Assembly: GCF_004769405.1 (NCBI RefSeq)
Contig: NZ_RQES01000010.1
Span: 372,001 to 436,000, forward strand
Reading direction: 5' to 3'
DNA length: 64,000 bases
From: Leptospira selangorensis
GTDB lineage: Bacteria > Spirochaetota > Leptospiria > Leptospirales > Leptospiraceae
Within the stretch, counting starts at the first letter, position 1, and each line of letters begins with the position of its first letter. Of the stretch, positions 28,171-38,343 are shown piece by piece. Made by a program: the position numbers and the translations under genes. Below the pieces are notes generated by a model that did no database searches, was not told the DNA's origin, and was given only the letters and a program-made list of their open reading frames with translations.

Positions 28171-28857
28171 TTATCCGCAGCGAGATTCGTTTTTCTGAAC
28201 TTCGCAAAGGACTTTTCCGTTAGGGGAAAAGATAGTTCTAGATAAGAAGTTACCATTCTCATCAAAAACTTCGACAGATTCAGTTTGTCTGTTCGGGAAA
28301 TAATAGAACCAAGTGCGTATTTTTTTACCCTTGGAATAATAACCTGAATATTCCAATTCTCCGTCTTTGAAGTATTTTTGCCAGAAATCGGACTTTTGTC
28401 CGTTTTTATAATTACCTTTTACTTCCAGAGAACCTTCAGGATAATATCTCTCGTACGGACCTTCTTCGTTTCCTTCGTCCCCGTTAAATTGAGCGAATTC
28501 ATCTTTGACCTGACTTCCGAATTTTTGTTTGATATAAGGTTTGCCGTCCGCAAAATACCAGACCCAGTCTCCGATCTTGGAACCGTGTTCATACTTTCCC
28601 TGAGAAGCGAGGCCATCTTCAGATCTGAGATAGGATTTGCATAGTCCATGATAAGCTTTATTCTCATCTAAAGGACATTCGAAATACAACTTTCCATTAT
28701 CATAATATATTCTGGCGAGACCCGGCTCGTTCAGAATATATGCGTTCATATTTTTATCATATTTTGCACCTGCAGGCAAACCTTGGGGTCTTTCTGCAGA
28801 TTCACAAAAGAACAAAAAGGAACAAACGAAGAATATTATAAATTTTGAAAATTTCAT
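28171..28857 (-). CDS. MORN/YwqK-like repeat lipoprotein
   Basis: 228 residues. A lipoprotein signal (MKFSKFIIFFVCSFLFFCESA) has a candidate lipobox Cys at residue 18. Repeats of the MORN/YwqK type follow: ARIYYDNGKLYFECPLDENKAYHGLCKSYL, ASQGKYEHGSKIGDWVWYFADGKPYIKQKF, GPYERYYPEGSLEVKGNYKNGQKSDFWQKYFKDGELEYSGYYSKGKKIRTWFYYFPN. Such repeats make solenoid surfaces. It abuts the TM protein upstream with no gap (stop to start) and is part of the operon started by the ParA-like gene. Confidence 0.78.
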   Translation of the reverse strand: MKFSKFIIFFVCSFLFFCESAERPQGLPAGAKYDKNMNAYILNEPGLARIYYDNGKLYFECPLDENKAYHGLCKSYLRSEDGLASQGKYEHGSKIGDWVWYFADGKPYIKQKFGSQVKDEFAQFNGDEGNEEGPYERYYPEGSLEVKGNYKNGQKSDFWQKYFKDGELEYSGYYSKGKKIRTWFYYFPNRQTESVEVFDENGNFLSRTIFSPNGKVLCEVQKNESRCG

Positions 28858-29508
28858 CTAGTTGATGGTGAACTTTTTAGACACGAGAATTTCTCCATTC
28901 TCGTCTTTGATCTCTGCCTCGTAAGAACCTTCGTCATCGAAGAAAGAATCATCATAATAGGTTTGGAATTTATCAAATCTGCGTTTGAATTCTTTTTCTT
29001 GAACGCTGATCTCTTCCTTGGACTCATCCACTTTATAGATCGTAAGTTTGATCTTATCAGGGGAGAACCAACCGCCTCTTTTATAATAAATGAAAAAGTC
29101 CTGTCCGTGAGTGAAGTGGTATTCTTTTTCCGAACCCATTCCGGAAACTTTGTCCGGAGTCATCTTATCCACGTCCATATAGATCTCATGTTTAGAAGGC
29201 CAGATCCACCAAACAAAGATCAATACCAAGAAGACACCGAGAATGCGGATCCATTTTTTATTTCCGTTAGAATCACGGAGTCCCGTTTGTGTGTATTCTT
29301 CTATCCTCATACCGTTGTTTAGCTTGAAAATGGGCTCTTTTTTGGGCAATTGTTTTTCCCGGCTTTCGGGCGGTTCTGAAACGGCAGGTTTAGGATCTTG
29401 TTCGGGAGCTGCCGCCTTAGGGGCTTCTTCCTTAGAAACTTCTCCCCCTAATGTTTTTTTGACGGCTGCGCCTGCCGCTTTTTTTAATAAGTCCTTTTTA
29501 CCCGCCAA
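28858..29508 (-). CDS. Single-TM protein encoded after parA
   Basis: 216 residues. An N-terminal cytoplasmic Lys/Ala/Glu/Pro-rich region ([30 protein letters not shown] to about residue 60), a transmembrane segment ([19 protein letters not shown], about 86-104), then a beta-rich extracytoplasmic domain. The start is TTG with GAGG about 8 bases upstream; it overlaps the ParA stop by 11 bases. The basic N-terminus facing the cytoplasm could contact ParA or DNA, but this is inference. Confidence 0.72.
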   Translation of the reverse strand: MAGKKDLLKKAAGAAVKKTLGGEVSKEEAPKAAAPEQDPKPAVSEPPESREKQLPKKEPIFKLNNGMRIEEYTQTGLRDSNGNKKWIRILGVFLVLIFVWWIWPSKHEIYMDVDKMTPDKVSGMGSEKEYHFTHGQDFFIYYKRGGWFSPDKIKLTIYKVDESKEEISVQEKEFKRRFDKFQTYYDDSFFDDEGSYEAEIKDENGEILVSKKFTIN

Positions 29509-30256
29509 AAGAATAGACCTCGTCTGTGAATTGCTGATAAGCCTTGGTCGTTTTATTTTTAGGTTGGTACTCGTACAAGGATTGATTCAAAAGATGTGCC
29601 TCTTCTACCGCAACGGAAGGAGGAATTTTAGATTCGAATAGACGAAGATGTTCTTCGATCATCGGAACCACCGTTTGAGACATCGTGGTCCTTTGTTGGA
29701 ATAAGGTCAATAATGCCCCCAAAATTTTCAGATCAGGATTAAACCTTTTTACTGTATGATTTTTGGCTTCTAAAATCGCTTCTATTCCATCCAAAGAAAA
29801 CTTAGAGATTTGCAATGGAACAATAAGTCCAGTTGCAGCGACAAACGCATTCATGGTGATCAAAGAAAGACTAGGAGGACAATCGATCACAACCCAATCA
29901 AAATCATTTGCGACAGTATCCAGGGCCTCTTTCAGAACAAAAAATCCGTCCATCTTCCCGGAAAGTAAAACATCAATTTGAGAAAGTTTAGAAGAAGCAG
30001 GAAGCAAACTCAAACCGGAAATCCTGGTCGGAGTGATTAGTTCACGAATTGGGACCTTCTCGCTAAAAAGTAAAAAAGAGTCCTTACCATTTTTGGTAGA
30101 AGGTTCCGTAAATACTGAACTCGCATTACTTTGGGCATCCAGGTCTATGAGCAAAACCCTTTCTCCCTTTCTGGCAAGGCCGACAGCAAGATGGACGGAA
30201 GTAGTGGTTTTGCCCACTCCCCCTTTTTGATTGGCTATACAAAGAGTTTGTTTCAT
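29498..30256 (-). CDS. ParA/Soj-family ATPase without ParB neighbour
   Basis: 252 residues. Deviant Walker A KGGVGKTT near residues 11-18 ([18 protein letters not shown]), the Walker A' [13 protein letters not shown] and Walker [16 protein letters not shown] identify a MinD/ParA P-loop ATPase of the Soj type. The C-terminal [30 protein letters not shown] is typical. Chromosomal ParA normally lies next to ParB; none is seen here. The operon partners are a TM protein, a MORN-like lipoprotein and a small membrane protein, so the substrate may be an envelope complex rather than the chromosome (inference). No parS-like site recognised. Confidence 0.85.
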   Translation of the reverse strand: MKQTLCIANQKGGVGKTTTSVHLAVGLARKGERVLLIDLDAQSNASSVFTEPSTKNGKDSFLLFSEKVPIRELITPTRISGLSLLPASSKLSQIDVLLSGKMDGFFVLKEALDTVANDFDWVVIDCPPSLSLITMNAFVAATGLIVPLQISKFSLDGIEAILEAKNHTVKRFNPDLKILGALLTLFQQRTTMSQTVVPMIEEHLRLFESKIPPSVAVEEAHLLNQSLYEYQPKNKTTKAYQQFTDEVYSFGG

Positions 30257-30372
30257 TCAAAAATCCGTTGCCGGTACTGGTCCTCTTAGAAGAATAACTA
30301 CATAGGCCTCTAAAATTTCAAGAATAAGGAAAAATTTCCTGTTCTTCCGGAAACTGAGGCAAGGGAGCCCTA

Positions 30373-31830
30373 ATGGAATACGAAGTAATCATCGGTTTGG
30401 AAGTGCATGCTCAATTAAACACGGATTCCAAAGTTTTCTCCGATAGCCCTTCCAAGTTCGGAGCCGCTCCTAATTCCCAAGTTTCCTCCGTTTGTTTGGG
30501 ACTTCCCGGTTCATTACCCGTCTTAAACGAAGAAGCTTTGACCAAGGCGATTATGGCCGGTCTTGCATTCGGTTCCAATATCACTCTTCATACTAAGTTC
30601 GATAGAAAGAATTATTTTTACCCTGATCTTCCAAAAGGTTACCAAATTTCACAGTTCGATAGACCAATCTGCGAAGGTGGAAAAATCTATTTTACGGTTA
30701 AGGGAGAAGAGAAACCTAGATTCGTAAACCTCACACGCATTCATATAGAAGAAGATGCCGGAAAATTAATACACTCCGCAGATCCTAAAATTCCTCAGTC
30801 TTATGTAGACTTGAACCGCGCAGGAACTCCTTTGATAGAGATCGTTTCCGAGCCTGACATGCGTTCTTCCGACGAGGCATATTATTATCTTTTAGCTCTC
30901 AAATCAGTTCTTAGATATATTAGGGTTTCCGATTGTAATATGGAAGAAGGTTCACTTCGTTGTGACGCGAACGTTTCCATTCGTCCTAAAGGTTCTGACA
31001 AATTCGGAACAAGAGTAGAGATTAAAAACCTAAACTCATTCAAAGCAGTAAAAGCTGCCATCGATTACGAAGTAGAATGGCAAAGAGATATGTACACTCA
31101 GGGAAAAACTTTCCCTCAACAGACTAAACTTTGGGACTCGGCATCTAACGTAACTCTCACAATGAGAACCAAAGAGATGAGCCATGACTATAGATATTTC
31201 CCTGATCCGGATCTTCCTCCCGTAATTCTTACAAAAGAAACTGTCGAAGATATCCGCAAATCTCTTCCGGAACTTCCCGATGCAAGAAGGGACAGATTCG
31301 TGGAAAAACTGGGACTTCCTAAATACGATGCGGAAGTTCTAACCGCAGAAAGAGAGATCGCAGACTATTACGAAAGCGCTCTTAAAGTTTCCGGGGACGC
31401 GAAAAAAACCTCCAACTGGGTAAAAGACGAAGTATTAGGAATTGTTAATAAAGAAAGTATTACCATCTCCGAATTCAAAGTAAGCCCGGAAAGAATAGGC
31501 GGCTTAGTAAAACTGATCGCTGACGGAAAAATTTCAGGTAAAATCGGTAAAACCGTCTTCGAAGAAATGCTCGGAACAGACAAAGATCCGGAAACAATCG
31601 TAACCGAAAAAAATCTGATCGTTGTTCGAGACGATAAAGAGATCGAAAGGATCGTAGACGAAGCGATCGCTGCAAACGAAGACGCTGTCCAAAAATACAA
31701 ATCCGGTAAGGACAGAGCCCTAGGTGCGATAGTCGGTTACGTGATGAAGGTTTCCAAAGGAAAAGCGGATCCGAATTTAGTGAACCAGATGTTACTGGAT
31801 AAATTAGGCCCCTTACCTCCTAAGGGTTAA
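30373..31830 (+). CDS. gatB: Aspartyl/glutamyl-tRNA amidotransferase subunit B
   Basis: 485 residues. The N-terminal catalytic cradle has [40 protein letters not shown] and [25 protein letters not shown]; then [13 protein letters not shown] and [19 protein letters not shown], and the C-terminal GatB/YqeY domain near 330-480. It amidates misacylated Glu-tRNA(Gln) and Asp-tRNA(Asn) as part of GatCAB. gatA and gatC are not nearby. The ribosome-binding site AAGGGAG lies 5-7 bases upstream. Transcription ends near a 9-bp hairpin after the stop. Confidence 0.96.
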   Translation: MEYEVIIGLEVHAQLNTDSKVFSDSPSKFGAAPNSQVSSVCLGLPGSLPVLNEEALTKAIMAGLAFGSNITLHTKFDRKNYFYPDLPKGYQISQFDRPICEGGKIYFTVKGEEKPRFVNLTRIHIEEDAGKLIHSADPKIPQSYVDLNRAGTPLIEIVSEPDMRSSDEAYYYLLALKSVLRYIRVSDCNMEEGSLRCDANVSIRPKGSDKFGTRVEIKNLNSFKAVKAAIDYEVEWQRDMYTQGKTFPQQTKLWDSASNVTLTMRTKEMSHDYRYFPDPDLPPVILTKETVEDIRKSLPELPDARRDRFVEKLGLPKYDAEVLTAEREIADYYESALKVSGDAKKTSNWVKDEVLGIVNKESITISEFKVSPERIGGLVKLIADGKISGKIGKTVFEEMLGTDKDPETIVTEKNLIVVRDDKEIERIVDEAIAANEDAVQKYKSGKDRALGAIVGYVMKVSKGKADPNLVNQMLLDKLGPLPPKG

Positions 31831-31844
31831 TTTTTAGAAAGCGA

Positions 31845-31868
31845 GCCTGATAGGAAAAACTATCAGGC
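31845..31868. terminator. Hairpin between gatB and the convergent acetyltransferase gene
   Basis: A perfect 9-bp stem, GCCTGATAG (31845-31853) with CTATCAGGC (31860-31868), has a GAAAAA loop. There is no clear T-run. A second 8-bp stem (AAGGAGAA 31882-31889, TTCTCCTT 31895-31902) overlaps the end of the acetyltransferase gene. Confidence 0.55.
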
Positions 31869-31890
31869 CATCTATCTACTTAAGGAGAAT

Positions 31891-32361
31891 TTATTTCTCC
31901 TTCGGTGCCACCCAGTAATAGTGCAGATATTCCTCATTCAATTTAAATCCAAAACGTTCATATAAATGTCTAGCGTGGCGATTGTCCGGATGAGTTTCCA
32001 ATCCCATTCCCTTTCCGCCATGTTCAATCACATGATTCGCGGCTCCACTCAAGATTTTTTTAGCCGTCCCTTTCCTACGTTCTGTTTCTCTAATATACAG
32101 ATCGTTGAGTATATAATCCCTTTTCATGGATAGGGAAGAGAAGGTCGGGTAAAGTTGTGCGAAACCGAGCAATCTTCCTCCGTCTTCTGCGACGATCAAA
32201 ACCGAATCTTTATGCAAGAGCCTATCTTCTAAAAACTTTTTAGTTCCTGTAAGATCGGAAGGTAATTCATAAAACTTTCTGTAAAGGTCGAATAACTCCG
32301 AAAGTTCTTCTAGATCGGAACGGGTGGCAATTCTTACGTTGGTTGAATTTTCTTTTTGCAT
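31891..32361 (-). CDS. GNAT-family N-acetyltransferase
   Basis: 156 residues. The GNAT fold is shown by VRIATRSDLEELSELF (motif C/D region), VLIVAEDGGRLLGFAQLYPTF, and motif A DYILNDLYIRETERRKGTAKKILSGAANHVIEHG, where RRKGTA binds the pyrophosphate of acetyl-CoA, then LETHPDNRHARHLYERFGFKL. The substrate, often an amino group of a small molecule or peptide, is not inferable. It is convergent with gatB. A TATAAT lies about 62 bases upstream. Confidence 0.88.
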   Translation of the reverse strand: MQKENSTNVRIATRSDLEELSELFDLYRKFYELPSDLTGTKKFLEDRLLHKDSVLIVAEDGGRLLGFAQLYPTFSSLSMKRDYILNDLYIRETERRKGTAKKILSGAANHVIEHGGKGMGLETHPDNRHARHLYERFGFKLNEEYLHYYWVAPKEK

Positions 32362-32721
32362 ATTTGTTTTCGATGAGGATAAAAATCTTTTCTAGGTTTA
32401 AAAGTCTATTTCGAATTCTTAAATTATACATTCTAGTTTGCAGATTTCGAAATCTTTCATTCGCTTTCTCTTATTTTTGAAATATTTTCAGATCCATAAG
32501 TAGCAAAAATCATTACAAGAGCCCTTTTGAAGAAGTCGGGTTAGACTTCGGTGGATTGGCCTAGAGAAGCGTTTTAGAAAGAGTAGATTTTATTATTTTT
32601 TCCCATTATGATTCTCAAGGAAAGCCTTCGGGAAATTCTGGCATTTCGATACGGAAATCCAGAACCGGTTTTTGAGATTTCCGGCTACTCCGCTTGACGG
32701 AGACAGGACCCGCTTTCTATT
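32362..32721. other. Divergent intergenic region between the acetyltransferase and dnaE
   Basis: 360 bases without a convincing gene. It holds a likely -10 TATAAT for the acetyltransferase (minus strand, 32423-32428) and a perfect 14-base palindrome AGATTTCGAAATCT (32442-32455) near its -35 position. It also has a 6-bp hairpin GAAGTC/GACTTC (32532-32549), an 8-bp inverted repeat CGGAAATC/GATTTCCG (32652-32683) and a dnaE promoter candidate. No tRNA or riboswitch fold was recognised. Confidence 0.5.
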
Positions 32722-32723
32722 AT
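32694..32723 (+). promoter_or_regulatory. Putative dnaE promoter overlapping the first ATG
   Basis: TTGACG (32694-32699) is followed after 18 bases by TATTAT (32718-32723). The -10 overlaps the ATG at 32722, so a transcript from it would miss that codon and would favour the ATG at 32734 ([10 protein letters not shown]). Confidence 0.4.
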
Positions 32724-35700
32724 GTCCCTTGGTATGGAAGACTTCGCCCACCTTCATCTCCACACAACCTACTCTATGCTCGACGGGGCGATCCGCATCA
32801 AAGAGCTAATGCAGCATGTTAAGGAGCTCGGTATGAGCTCTGTGGCAATGACGGACCATGGAAACATGTTCGGTGCCATCGAATTTTACAACGAGGCGAC
32901 CAAAGCCGGAGTAAAACCAATCATAGGCTGCGAATTTTACGTTTCTCCGAACAGAAAAGCGGAAACGGAAGAATTTAAGATCGCCGACGGAAACGCATAC
33001 CATCTAATTCTTCTAGCTAAAAACGAAGTAGGTTATAAAAACCTAATAAAGCTCGCGAGTAAATCCTATACCGAAGGTTTTTATAAGAAAGCAAGGATCG
33101 ATTACGATCTTTTAGATAGACATAGCGACGGTCTAGTCTGTCTTACTGCCTGTCTCGCAGGCGAAGTGAACCGCAAAATTTTAGAAGGTAAGGCTCCTGA
33201 ATCCTTCCAACTTGCAGGCAAACTAAACGAAATTTTTAATAAAGAAGACTTCTATTTAGAGATCCAAAACCACGGAATCCCTGAACAAGATATCGTTGCA
33301 AAAGGTGTATATGATCTCGCTCAAAAGACTGGTATTAAATTAGTAGTCACGAACGATTCTCACTTCTTAAAAAAAGACGATAAAGAAGCCCAAGACATTC
33401 TTCTTCGTATCGGAATGAGAAAAAACATCGAAGACGAGATGGAGTTTGGATTCAACCAGCACTTCTACGTAAAAAGTCCCGCAGAAATGAAGGCATTATT
33501 CCCCGAACTTCCTCAAGCATACTATTCTACATTAGAAGTTCGTGATAAAGTAGATCTGAAATTAAAATTCGGAAATTATCTTCTACCTGAATTCACCGTT
33601 CCGGATGGTTTCGATGAATACGGTTTTATGGAAAAACTGGTTTGGGAAGGGATTCAGCAGCGTTATTCTCAGGTTACTTCCGAGATCAAAGAAAGGGTAG
33701 AATTCGAGCTAAACACGATCAAGAGCATGCACTTCGCAGGTTACTTCTTGATCGTTCAGGATTATATTAACTTCGCTAAAAAAACCGGGATACCAGTAGG
33801 TCCAGGAAGAGGATCCGCGGCCGGTTCCATCGTAGCTTATGCACTTGGAATTACAAACGTAGAACCTTTGCAGTTCAATCTGCTCTTCGAAAGATTTTTG
33901 AATCCGGACAGAAAGGACATGCCGGATATAGATACAGACTTCTGCGTGGAACGCCGAGAAGAAGTAATCAATTATATCCGCCAAAAGTATGGAGAAGATA
34001 GAGTCGGTCAGATCATCACATTCGGATCTTTAGGTGCAAAAGCCGCTCTCAAAGACGTTGCACGAGTGATGAATCTTCCATTCGAAGAATCTAATAAACT
34101 TACAAGTTATTGTCCAAGTAAACCGGGTATCACAATCGACGAAGCTCTGGCCATGTCCGGGGACTTAAAACAAGCTAGTGAAAAAGACGACTTAAACAAA
34201 AAGATATTCGCGATCGCAAAACGTTTAGAAGGAAATCATAGGCAACCGGGTCGCCACGCTGCCGGTGTAGTTATTTCTCCTTTTCCTTTGGAAGAAGTGG
34301 TTCCACTCTCTACAGTTGCGGAGAAGGATAAGCCAGGCGTTCGTTCTATCGTAACTCAATACGAAAAAAACAATTTGGAATCCGTCGGTCTTATCAAGAT
34401 GGATATCTTGGGTCTTAAAAACTTAACGACCCTGAATTATGCGATCAAACTTGTAAGAGAAAGAAGAGGAATCGAATTAGATTTAGATAAAATTCCTCTG
34501 GATAACGCAAACACTTACGCATTATTAAGAAAAGCGAATACACTTGGGATCTTCCAGTTAGAATCCACCGGTATCACCGATCTCGTGGCCCGAAGCCAGG
34601 TCTCCAACTTTGATGAGATCGTAGCCTTAATCGCACTCTACCGTCCTGGCCCAATGGAATCAGGAATGTTAGAGGAATATTTGGAACGTAAGAGTGGTAA
34701 AAAGCCCGTTACTTATCCGCATTCTTCTACCGAATCTATCTTAAAGGAAACTTTCGGACTCACTGTTTACCAAGAGCAGGTGATGAGTATCTCCCGTGTT
34801 GTGGGCGGATACACCATGGGCGAATCGGATATGCTCCGAAAAGCTATGGCCAAGAAGAAAAAAGAACTAATGGATCCTCTGCGGGTCAAGTTCATCGATG
34901 GTGCCCAAGCACAAGGGCATGCAAAAAAATTCGCGGAAGAATTATTCGATCAGTTGGAAAAATTCGGAGGATACGGATTTAACAAATCCCACTCCGTAGC
35001 TTATGCGTTAGTCACCTACCAAACTGCCTATATGAAGGCCAATTACCCAACAGAGTATATGGCAGCATTACTTGCAGGAGATCATTCTAAAACTACTGAT
35101 ATTACAAAATATATCAATAACGCTCGTGAAATGGGGATCAATGTTTTGACTCCCGATGTAAACGAGTCCGATGTATCCTTCTCCGTAATCGATGACCAAA
35201 CAATTCGATTCGGTATCTCCGCAATGAAAGGTGTGGGAGAAGGCGCGGCAGAAAATATTATCCAAGCCAGAAAGAACCTCGGAGGTTTTAAAGAAATCAC
35301 CGAGTTCATGACAAATATAGACACTCGGGTATTGAACAAAAAAATCTTGGAAGCATTGGTCCAAGGTGGTGCTTTAGATTCTTTCGGATACACTCGAAAA
35401 TGTTTATTCGAGTCCATGGATAGTTTAGTTTCTTTCGCACAAAAAGAACAAGAAAGATCAAGAGAAGGCCAATTCTCACTTTTCGGAGATAGTGGACTCA
35501 GCTACGAATTAAAACTTCCTAAAGATGCAGACGAATGGGAGATGGAAGACAGACTCAGAAGAGAAAAGTCTGTCACAGGTCTTTTCCTTTCCGGCCATCC
35601 ATTAGATAAATATAAAGGCCACTTAAAAAGTTTAAACTCGGTTCCTATCGAGACATTAGATAATATTAAAGCAGGCAATAAGGTAGAAGTAGCCGGAATC

Positions 35701-36255
35701 CTTACTTCCTTAAAGATCAAGTTCACCAAGAAAAAAGAAGAGTTCGTAAACTTCAAACTGGAAGATCGCACAGGAGAAATAGAATGTGTGGCCTTCCCTA
35801 AAGTGTATCAAAAGTTCAAAGAAATTATCAAAGAAGACCAAGCAGTATTCCTAAAAGGAGATCTGGATAGGATAGAAGCGGGAGAATCCGAACTCAGAGG
35901 ACAGATCAAAGTAAACAGTTTCGAGATCTTGAACGACGCCACCATCGAAGACAAAATGGAAAAGGCACTTCATATCAAACTTGGGGACCGACATAGAAAA
36001 ATGCCGGATATCATCGGCCAACTGCATACTTTACTTGCTGCGTACCAAGGAAATTCCCAAGTATATTTCCATTTAATCTCAGGTGACGAAGAGAAGAAGG
36101 TGATCCGCGCTCATAATCATTACTCCGTACAACCGAATCCAGAACTGATGAATCGATTGGTTACATTACTCGGAGAAGATACGGTTTTCGAAAGTTTCGG
36201 AGACAATGTAAGACTCTACGGAACAAACGGAACCAAACAAGCGGTTAAGATCTAA
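32722..36255 (+). CDS. dnaE: DNA polymerase III alpha subunit
   Basis: 1177 residues, usual for DnaE1. An N-terminal PHP domain has the metal-binding [13 protein letters not shown] (His10, His12, His14) and MTDHGNMFG. The polymerase palm includes [19 protein letters not shown] and [19 protein letters not shown] with catalytic aspartates, and the fingers include [18 protein letters not shown] helix-hairpin-helix region ([17 protein letters not shown]) follows, then an OB domain ([40 protein letters not shown]) and a C-terminal tau-binding-type region. The in-frame ATG at 32734 is a possible alternative start. It is the replicative polymerase. Confidence 0.96.
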   Translation: MSLGMEDFAHLHLHTTYSMLDGAIRIKELMQHVKELGMSSVAMTDHGNMFGAIEFYNEATKAGVKPIIGCEFYVSPNRKAETEEFKIADGNAYHLILLAKNEVGYKNLIKLASKSYTEGFYKKARIDYDLLDRHSDGLVCLTACLAGEVNRKILEGKAPESFQLAGKLNEIFNKEDFYLEIQNHGIPEQDIVAKGVYDLAQKTGIKLVVTNDSHFLKKDDKEAQDILLRIGMRKNIEDEMEFGFNQHFYVKSPAEMKALFPELPQAYYSTLEVRDKVDLKLKFGNYLLPEFTVPDGFDEYGFMEKLVWEGIQQRYSQVTSEIKERVEFELNTIKSMHFAGYFLIVQDYINFAKKTGIPVGPGRGSAAGSIVAYALGITNVEPLQFNLLFERFLNPDRKDMPDIDTDFCVERREEVINYIRQKYGEDRVGQIITFGSLGAKAALKDVARVMNLPFEESNKLTSYCPSKPGITIDEALAMSGDLKQASEKDDLNKKIFAIAKRLEGNHRQPGRHAAGVVISPFPLEEVVPLSTVAEKDKPGVRSIVTQYEKNNLESVGLIKMDILGLKNLTTLNYAIKLVRERRGIELDLDKIPLDNANTYALLRKANTLGIFQLESTGITDLVARSQVSNFDEIVALIALYRPGPMESGMLEEYLERKSGKKPVTYPHSSTESILKETFGLTVYQEQVMSISRVVGGYTMGESDMLRKAMAKKKKELMDPLRVKFIDGAQAQGHAKKFAEELFDQLEKFGGYGFNKSHSVAYALVTYQTAYMKANYPTEYMAALLAGDHSKTTDITKYINNAREMGINVLTPDVNESDVSFSVIDDQTIRFGISAMKGVGEGAAENIIQARKNLGGFKEITEFMTNIDTRVLNKKILEALVQGGALDSFGYTRKCLFESMDSLVSFAQKEQERSREGQFSLFGDSGLSYELKLPKDADEWEMEDRLRREKSVTGLFLSGHPLDKYKGHLKSLNSVPIETLDNIKAGNKVEVAGILTSLKIKFTKKKEEFVNFKLEDRTGEIECVAFPKVYQKFKEIIKEDQAVFLKGDLDRIEAGESELRGQIKVNSFEILNDATIEDKMEKALHIKLGDRHRKMPDIIGQLHTLLAAYQGNSQVYFHLISGDEEKKVIRAHNHYSVQPNPELMNRLVTLLGEDTVFESFGDNVRLYGTNGTKQAVKI

Positions 36256-36287
36256 ATCTTCCGGCTTCTAAAAACAGAACGTAAAGT

Positions 36288-37352
36288 TTATCTTTTCAAA
36301 GTTACCAAACTAGCGGAAACCTTTCCGCTACCGCTCGGATCTACTTTTAGATCTCCGCCGGAATGGCTGAGTAGATCCCTAGAAAAGCGACTCCAATCCC
36401 CTTCCACCAAACTTGCACCCTCTACTTGAAGTTCCAAAGTTTTTACCGTAGGATTCCTAAAACTGATCTTTAGATCTTCCACATGATTCGTAACAGATTC
36501 GGAAGTTGCGGAAACTATTTCTCCCAAAACCAAAAGAAGAAGGTTCGCTTCTTTCACATCCAGTTGATAATGTTTTGCGATCGGATCCAAATTCGGAAGT
36601 GCTTTGTATTTGGAAACAATACGATTCAGATAATTTTCTATCACTTCTCCAATAGAAACACTTTGTACATGTTCCGCATCTTGGGAGACAGTATGGACAG
36701 AAGCAAGGGCCAATATCCTTCTTTCTAAAATTTGCAAAACATTTCTAGTCTCCATGGAATTTTCGGAATCTTTCAGAAAAGAAACCATCTCCAAGATGAC
36801 TTGCATATTATTTCTGACCCTATGAGAAAGTTCTTTCAAAAGAACATCTTTATCCAGAATCAGTTTGTCCATATTCGCACCAATCAAAACAGCGAATAAC
36901 GTTAGAAAACAGAGAGAGGCAATTGAATCCGTATAGATCTCACTGCCACTAGATCCAATTGGAATTCCTATTTTCCAAAAAATGAGGCCCAAACAATAGA
37001 ACATTGCCAGGACTGCCATCTTACGATTGAAAAAGTAGAGTTGGAAAAAAACTAGAACCGGAAACCAAACTGCAGCGTTCTTAACACCGGGACCATAAAT
37101 AACTCCTAGTCCCAAAGCTAAAGCGAACAAAAAGGAAGAAAGATAAACAGCTTCTTTATATCTAGACTTATATAATAAAAAACAACAAAGGATAGAAGTG
37201 ATCCCAGCAACCGTATATCCAGGCCTGAATGTATGATTGCCGATTAAATGTTCAAAGCCCAAGATCCCTGCGGACATCAGGCCAACTACTATCGCGATAC
37301 CTAAAAGAAATTTTTTGCGAGGTAAACCTGGGATATCTACGATCTCAAACAT
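36288..37352 (-). CDS. Membrane histidine-kinase-like protein with degenerate ATPase half
   Basis: 354 residues. About six transmembrane segments (16-35, 46-60, 68-86, 94-108, 112-128 and 143-158) are followed by a HisKA_2-type dimerisation domain with the phospho-acceptor His177 (LLKELSHRVRNNMQVILEM). The C-terminal half occupies the position of a HATPase domain, but the N-box is replaced by LLLLVLGEIVSATSESVTN, with no Asn of the usual NELVTNALKHA, and glycine-rich G-boxes are weak. It is probably unable to bind ATP, and may act as a phospho-acceptor or a partner for another kinase. AGGGTG lies 6 bases before the ATG. No response regulator is adjacent. Confidence 0.72.
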   Translation of the reverse strand: MFEIVDIPGLPRKKFLLGIAIVVGLMSAGILGFEHLIGNHTFRPGYTVAGITSILCCFLLYKSRYKEAVYLSSFLFALALGLGVIYGPGVKNAAVWFPVLVFFQLYFFNRKMAVLAMFYCLGLIFWKIGIPIGSSGSEIYTDSIASLCFLTLFAVLIGANMDKLILDKDVLLKELSHRVRNNMQVILEMVSFLKDSENSMETRNVLQILERRILALASVHTVSQDAEHVQSVSIGEVIENYLNRIVSKYKALPNLDPIAKHYQLDVKEANLLLLVLGEIVSATSESVTNHVEDLKISFRNPTVKTLELQVEGASLVEGDWSRFSRDLLSHSGGDLKVDPSGSGKVSASLVTLKR

Positions 37353-37400
37353 AAGCGCACCCTATTTTCCGAAAGAGCGGATGGATAATCTATAAGACGA

Positions 37401-38309
37401 TTAACGGATACGGTTTACGTAGAAAGTAAATGTTTTTTCGGAAAGATTTTGACGGAAATCCCAAGCCAATACCTTGATCACATTCTCTCCATTACGAAAA
37501 TCCAAATTACCTACCAAGTATTGGTCCTTAAAATAGAGATCTGAAAATGGGAACCCTTCTGAGTTTTTCCATTCTCCTTTTTCGTAATGTAGATTAGAGA
37601 AGCTAGCCTTCTTTAATAATTGTCCGTTCAAGGAAACTTGGATCTGAGAAACACCTCTTCTCTGGCCCGATTTTTTTCCTGCGTCTTGGATCCCGACAGT
37701 TACCGGAAATGCTCTAGAAATATTGATATTGTCTCCGTCATTTACCTGGCTGTATTTATATTCATCCTGATGAATGAGTAAATTCCCGATCACAGGAGGA
37801 TTTTCGTCTTCTACGATAGGCAAAACCTTCATCGGATCTTGGATAGTTTTTCCAAAATCTTTAAGTAAGACGAAATGGAGGTGAGCTCCGCTGGAGTGGC
37901 CTGTATTTCCAGTATATGCGATTTTTTCTCCACCGGCGACTAGACGTTCTTCTAAAAGTCCTGGGAGGCGACCGTCTTTCAAATGGTAATAGGAAGAATA
38001 CGTCCCATTTCCGTGATCCAGCCAAACTGAATTCCCCGTTCCGAATTCTTCTCCAAAAGGATCGTCTTCGCCAAACCGTGAATAGAGGATCTTTCCCTCT
38101 GCCATCGCTAAAACCGGTTCTCCGGTAGATGCAATGTCCATTCCGTTATGAAAATGGTCCCCCCTGGATTCTCCAAACACTGAGGTGACCTTATTCTCGA
38201 TTCCGTCGGTTTTCACAGGGAAAAGAAAATTTATTACTTTATCGTTTTGCGCAAAGGTGCTTAGATGGAACGCGGCCAAGATAATTCCGAGGGATATACT
38301 ACGTCTCAT
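37401..38309 (-). CDS. Secreted M23-family peptidase (LytM domain)
   Basis: 302 residues. Signal peptide MRRSISLGIILAAFHLSTFAQ from ATG 38309; a longer frame upstream overlaps the divergent sigma gene and is rejected. The M23 domain (about residues 40-165) carries GESRGDHFHNGMDIAST with the metal-binding His and Asp of HxxxD, LDHGNGTYSSYYHLKDG, and GNTGHSSGAHLHFVLL with the catalytic HxH. Remaining residues (about 170-302) form a beta-rich C-terminal domain. It probably cuts peptidoglycan cross-bridges in the periplasm. It is divergent from the sigma gene, 34 bases away. Confidence 0.9.
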   Translation of the reverse strand: MRRSISLGIILAAFHLSTFAQNDKVINFLFPVKTDGIENKVTSVFGESRGDHFHNGMDIASTGEPVLAMAEGKILYSRFGEDDPFGEEFGTGNSVWLDHGNGTYSSYYHLKDGRLPGLLEERLVAGGEKIAYTGNTGHSSGAHLHFVLLKDFGKTIQDPMKVLPIVEDENPPVIGNLLIHQDEYKYSQVNDGDNINISRAFPVTVGIQDAGKKSGQRRGVSQIQVSLNGQLLKKASFSNLHYEKGEWKNSEGFPFSDLYFKDQYLVGNLDFRNGENVIKVLAWDFRQNLSEKTFTFYVNRIR

Positions 38310-38343
38310 ATCGTTGGCTCTCAGGTGCAAGGTTACATAAAGA

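Noticed and set aside
29498..30256. ParA gene as a sign of the replication origin
   Set aside because: No ParB, dnaA, DnaA boxes or rpmH/gid cluster lie in the window.
32532..32549. GAAGTC/GACTTC hairpin in the dnaE upstream region as a riboswitch or sRNA
   Set aside because: A 6-bp stem with a 6-base loop is expected by chance; no conserved RNA architecture is visible.
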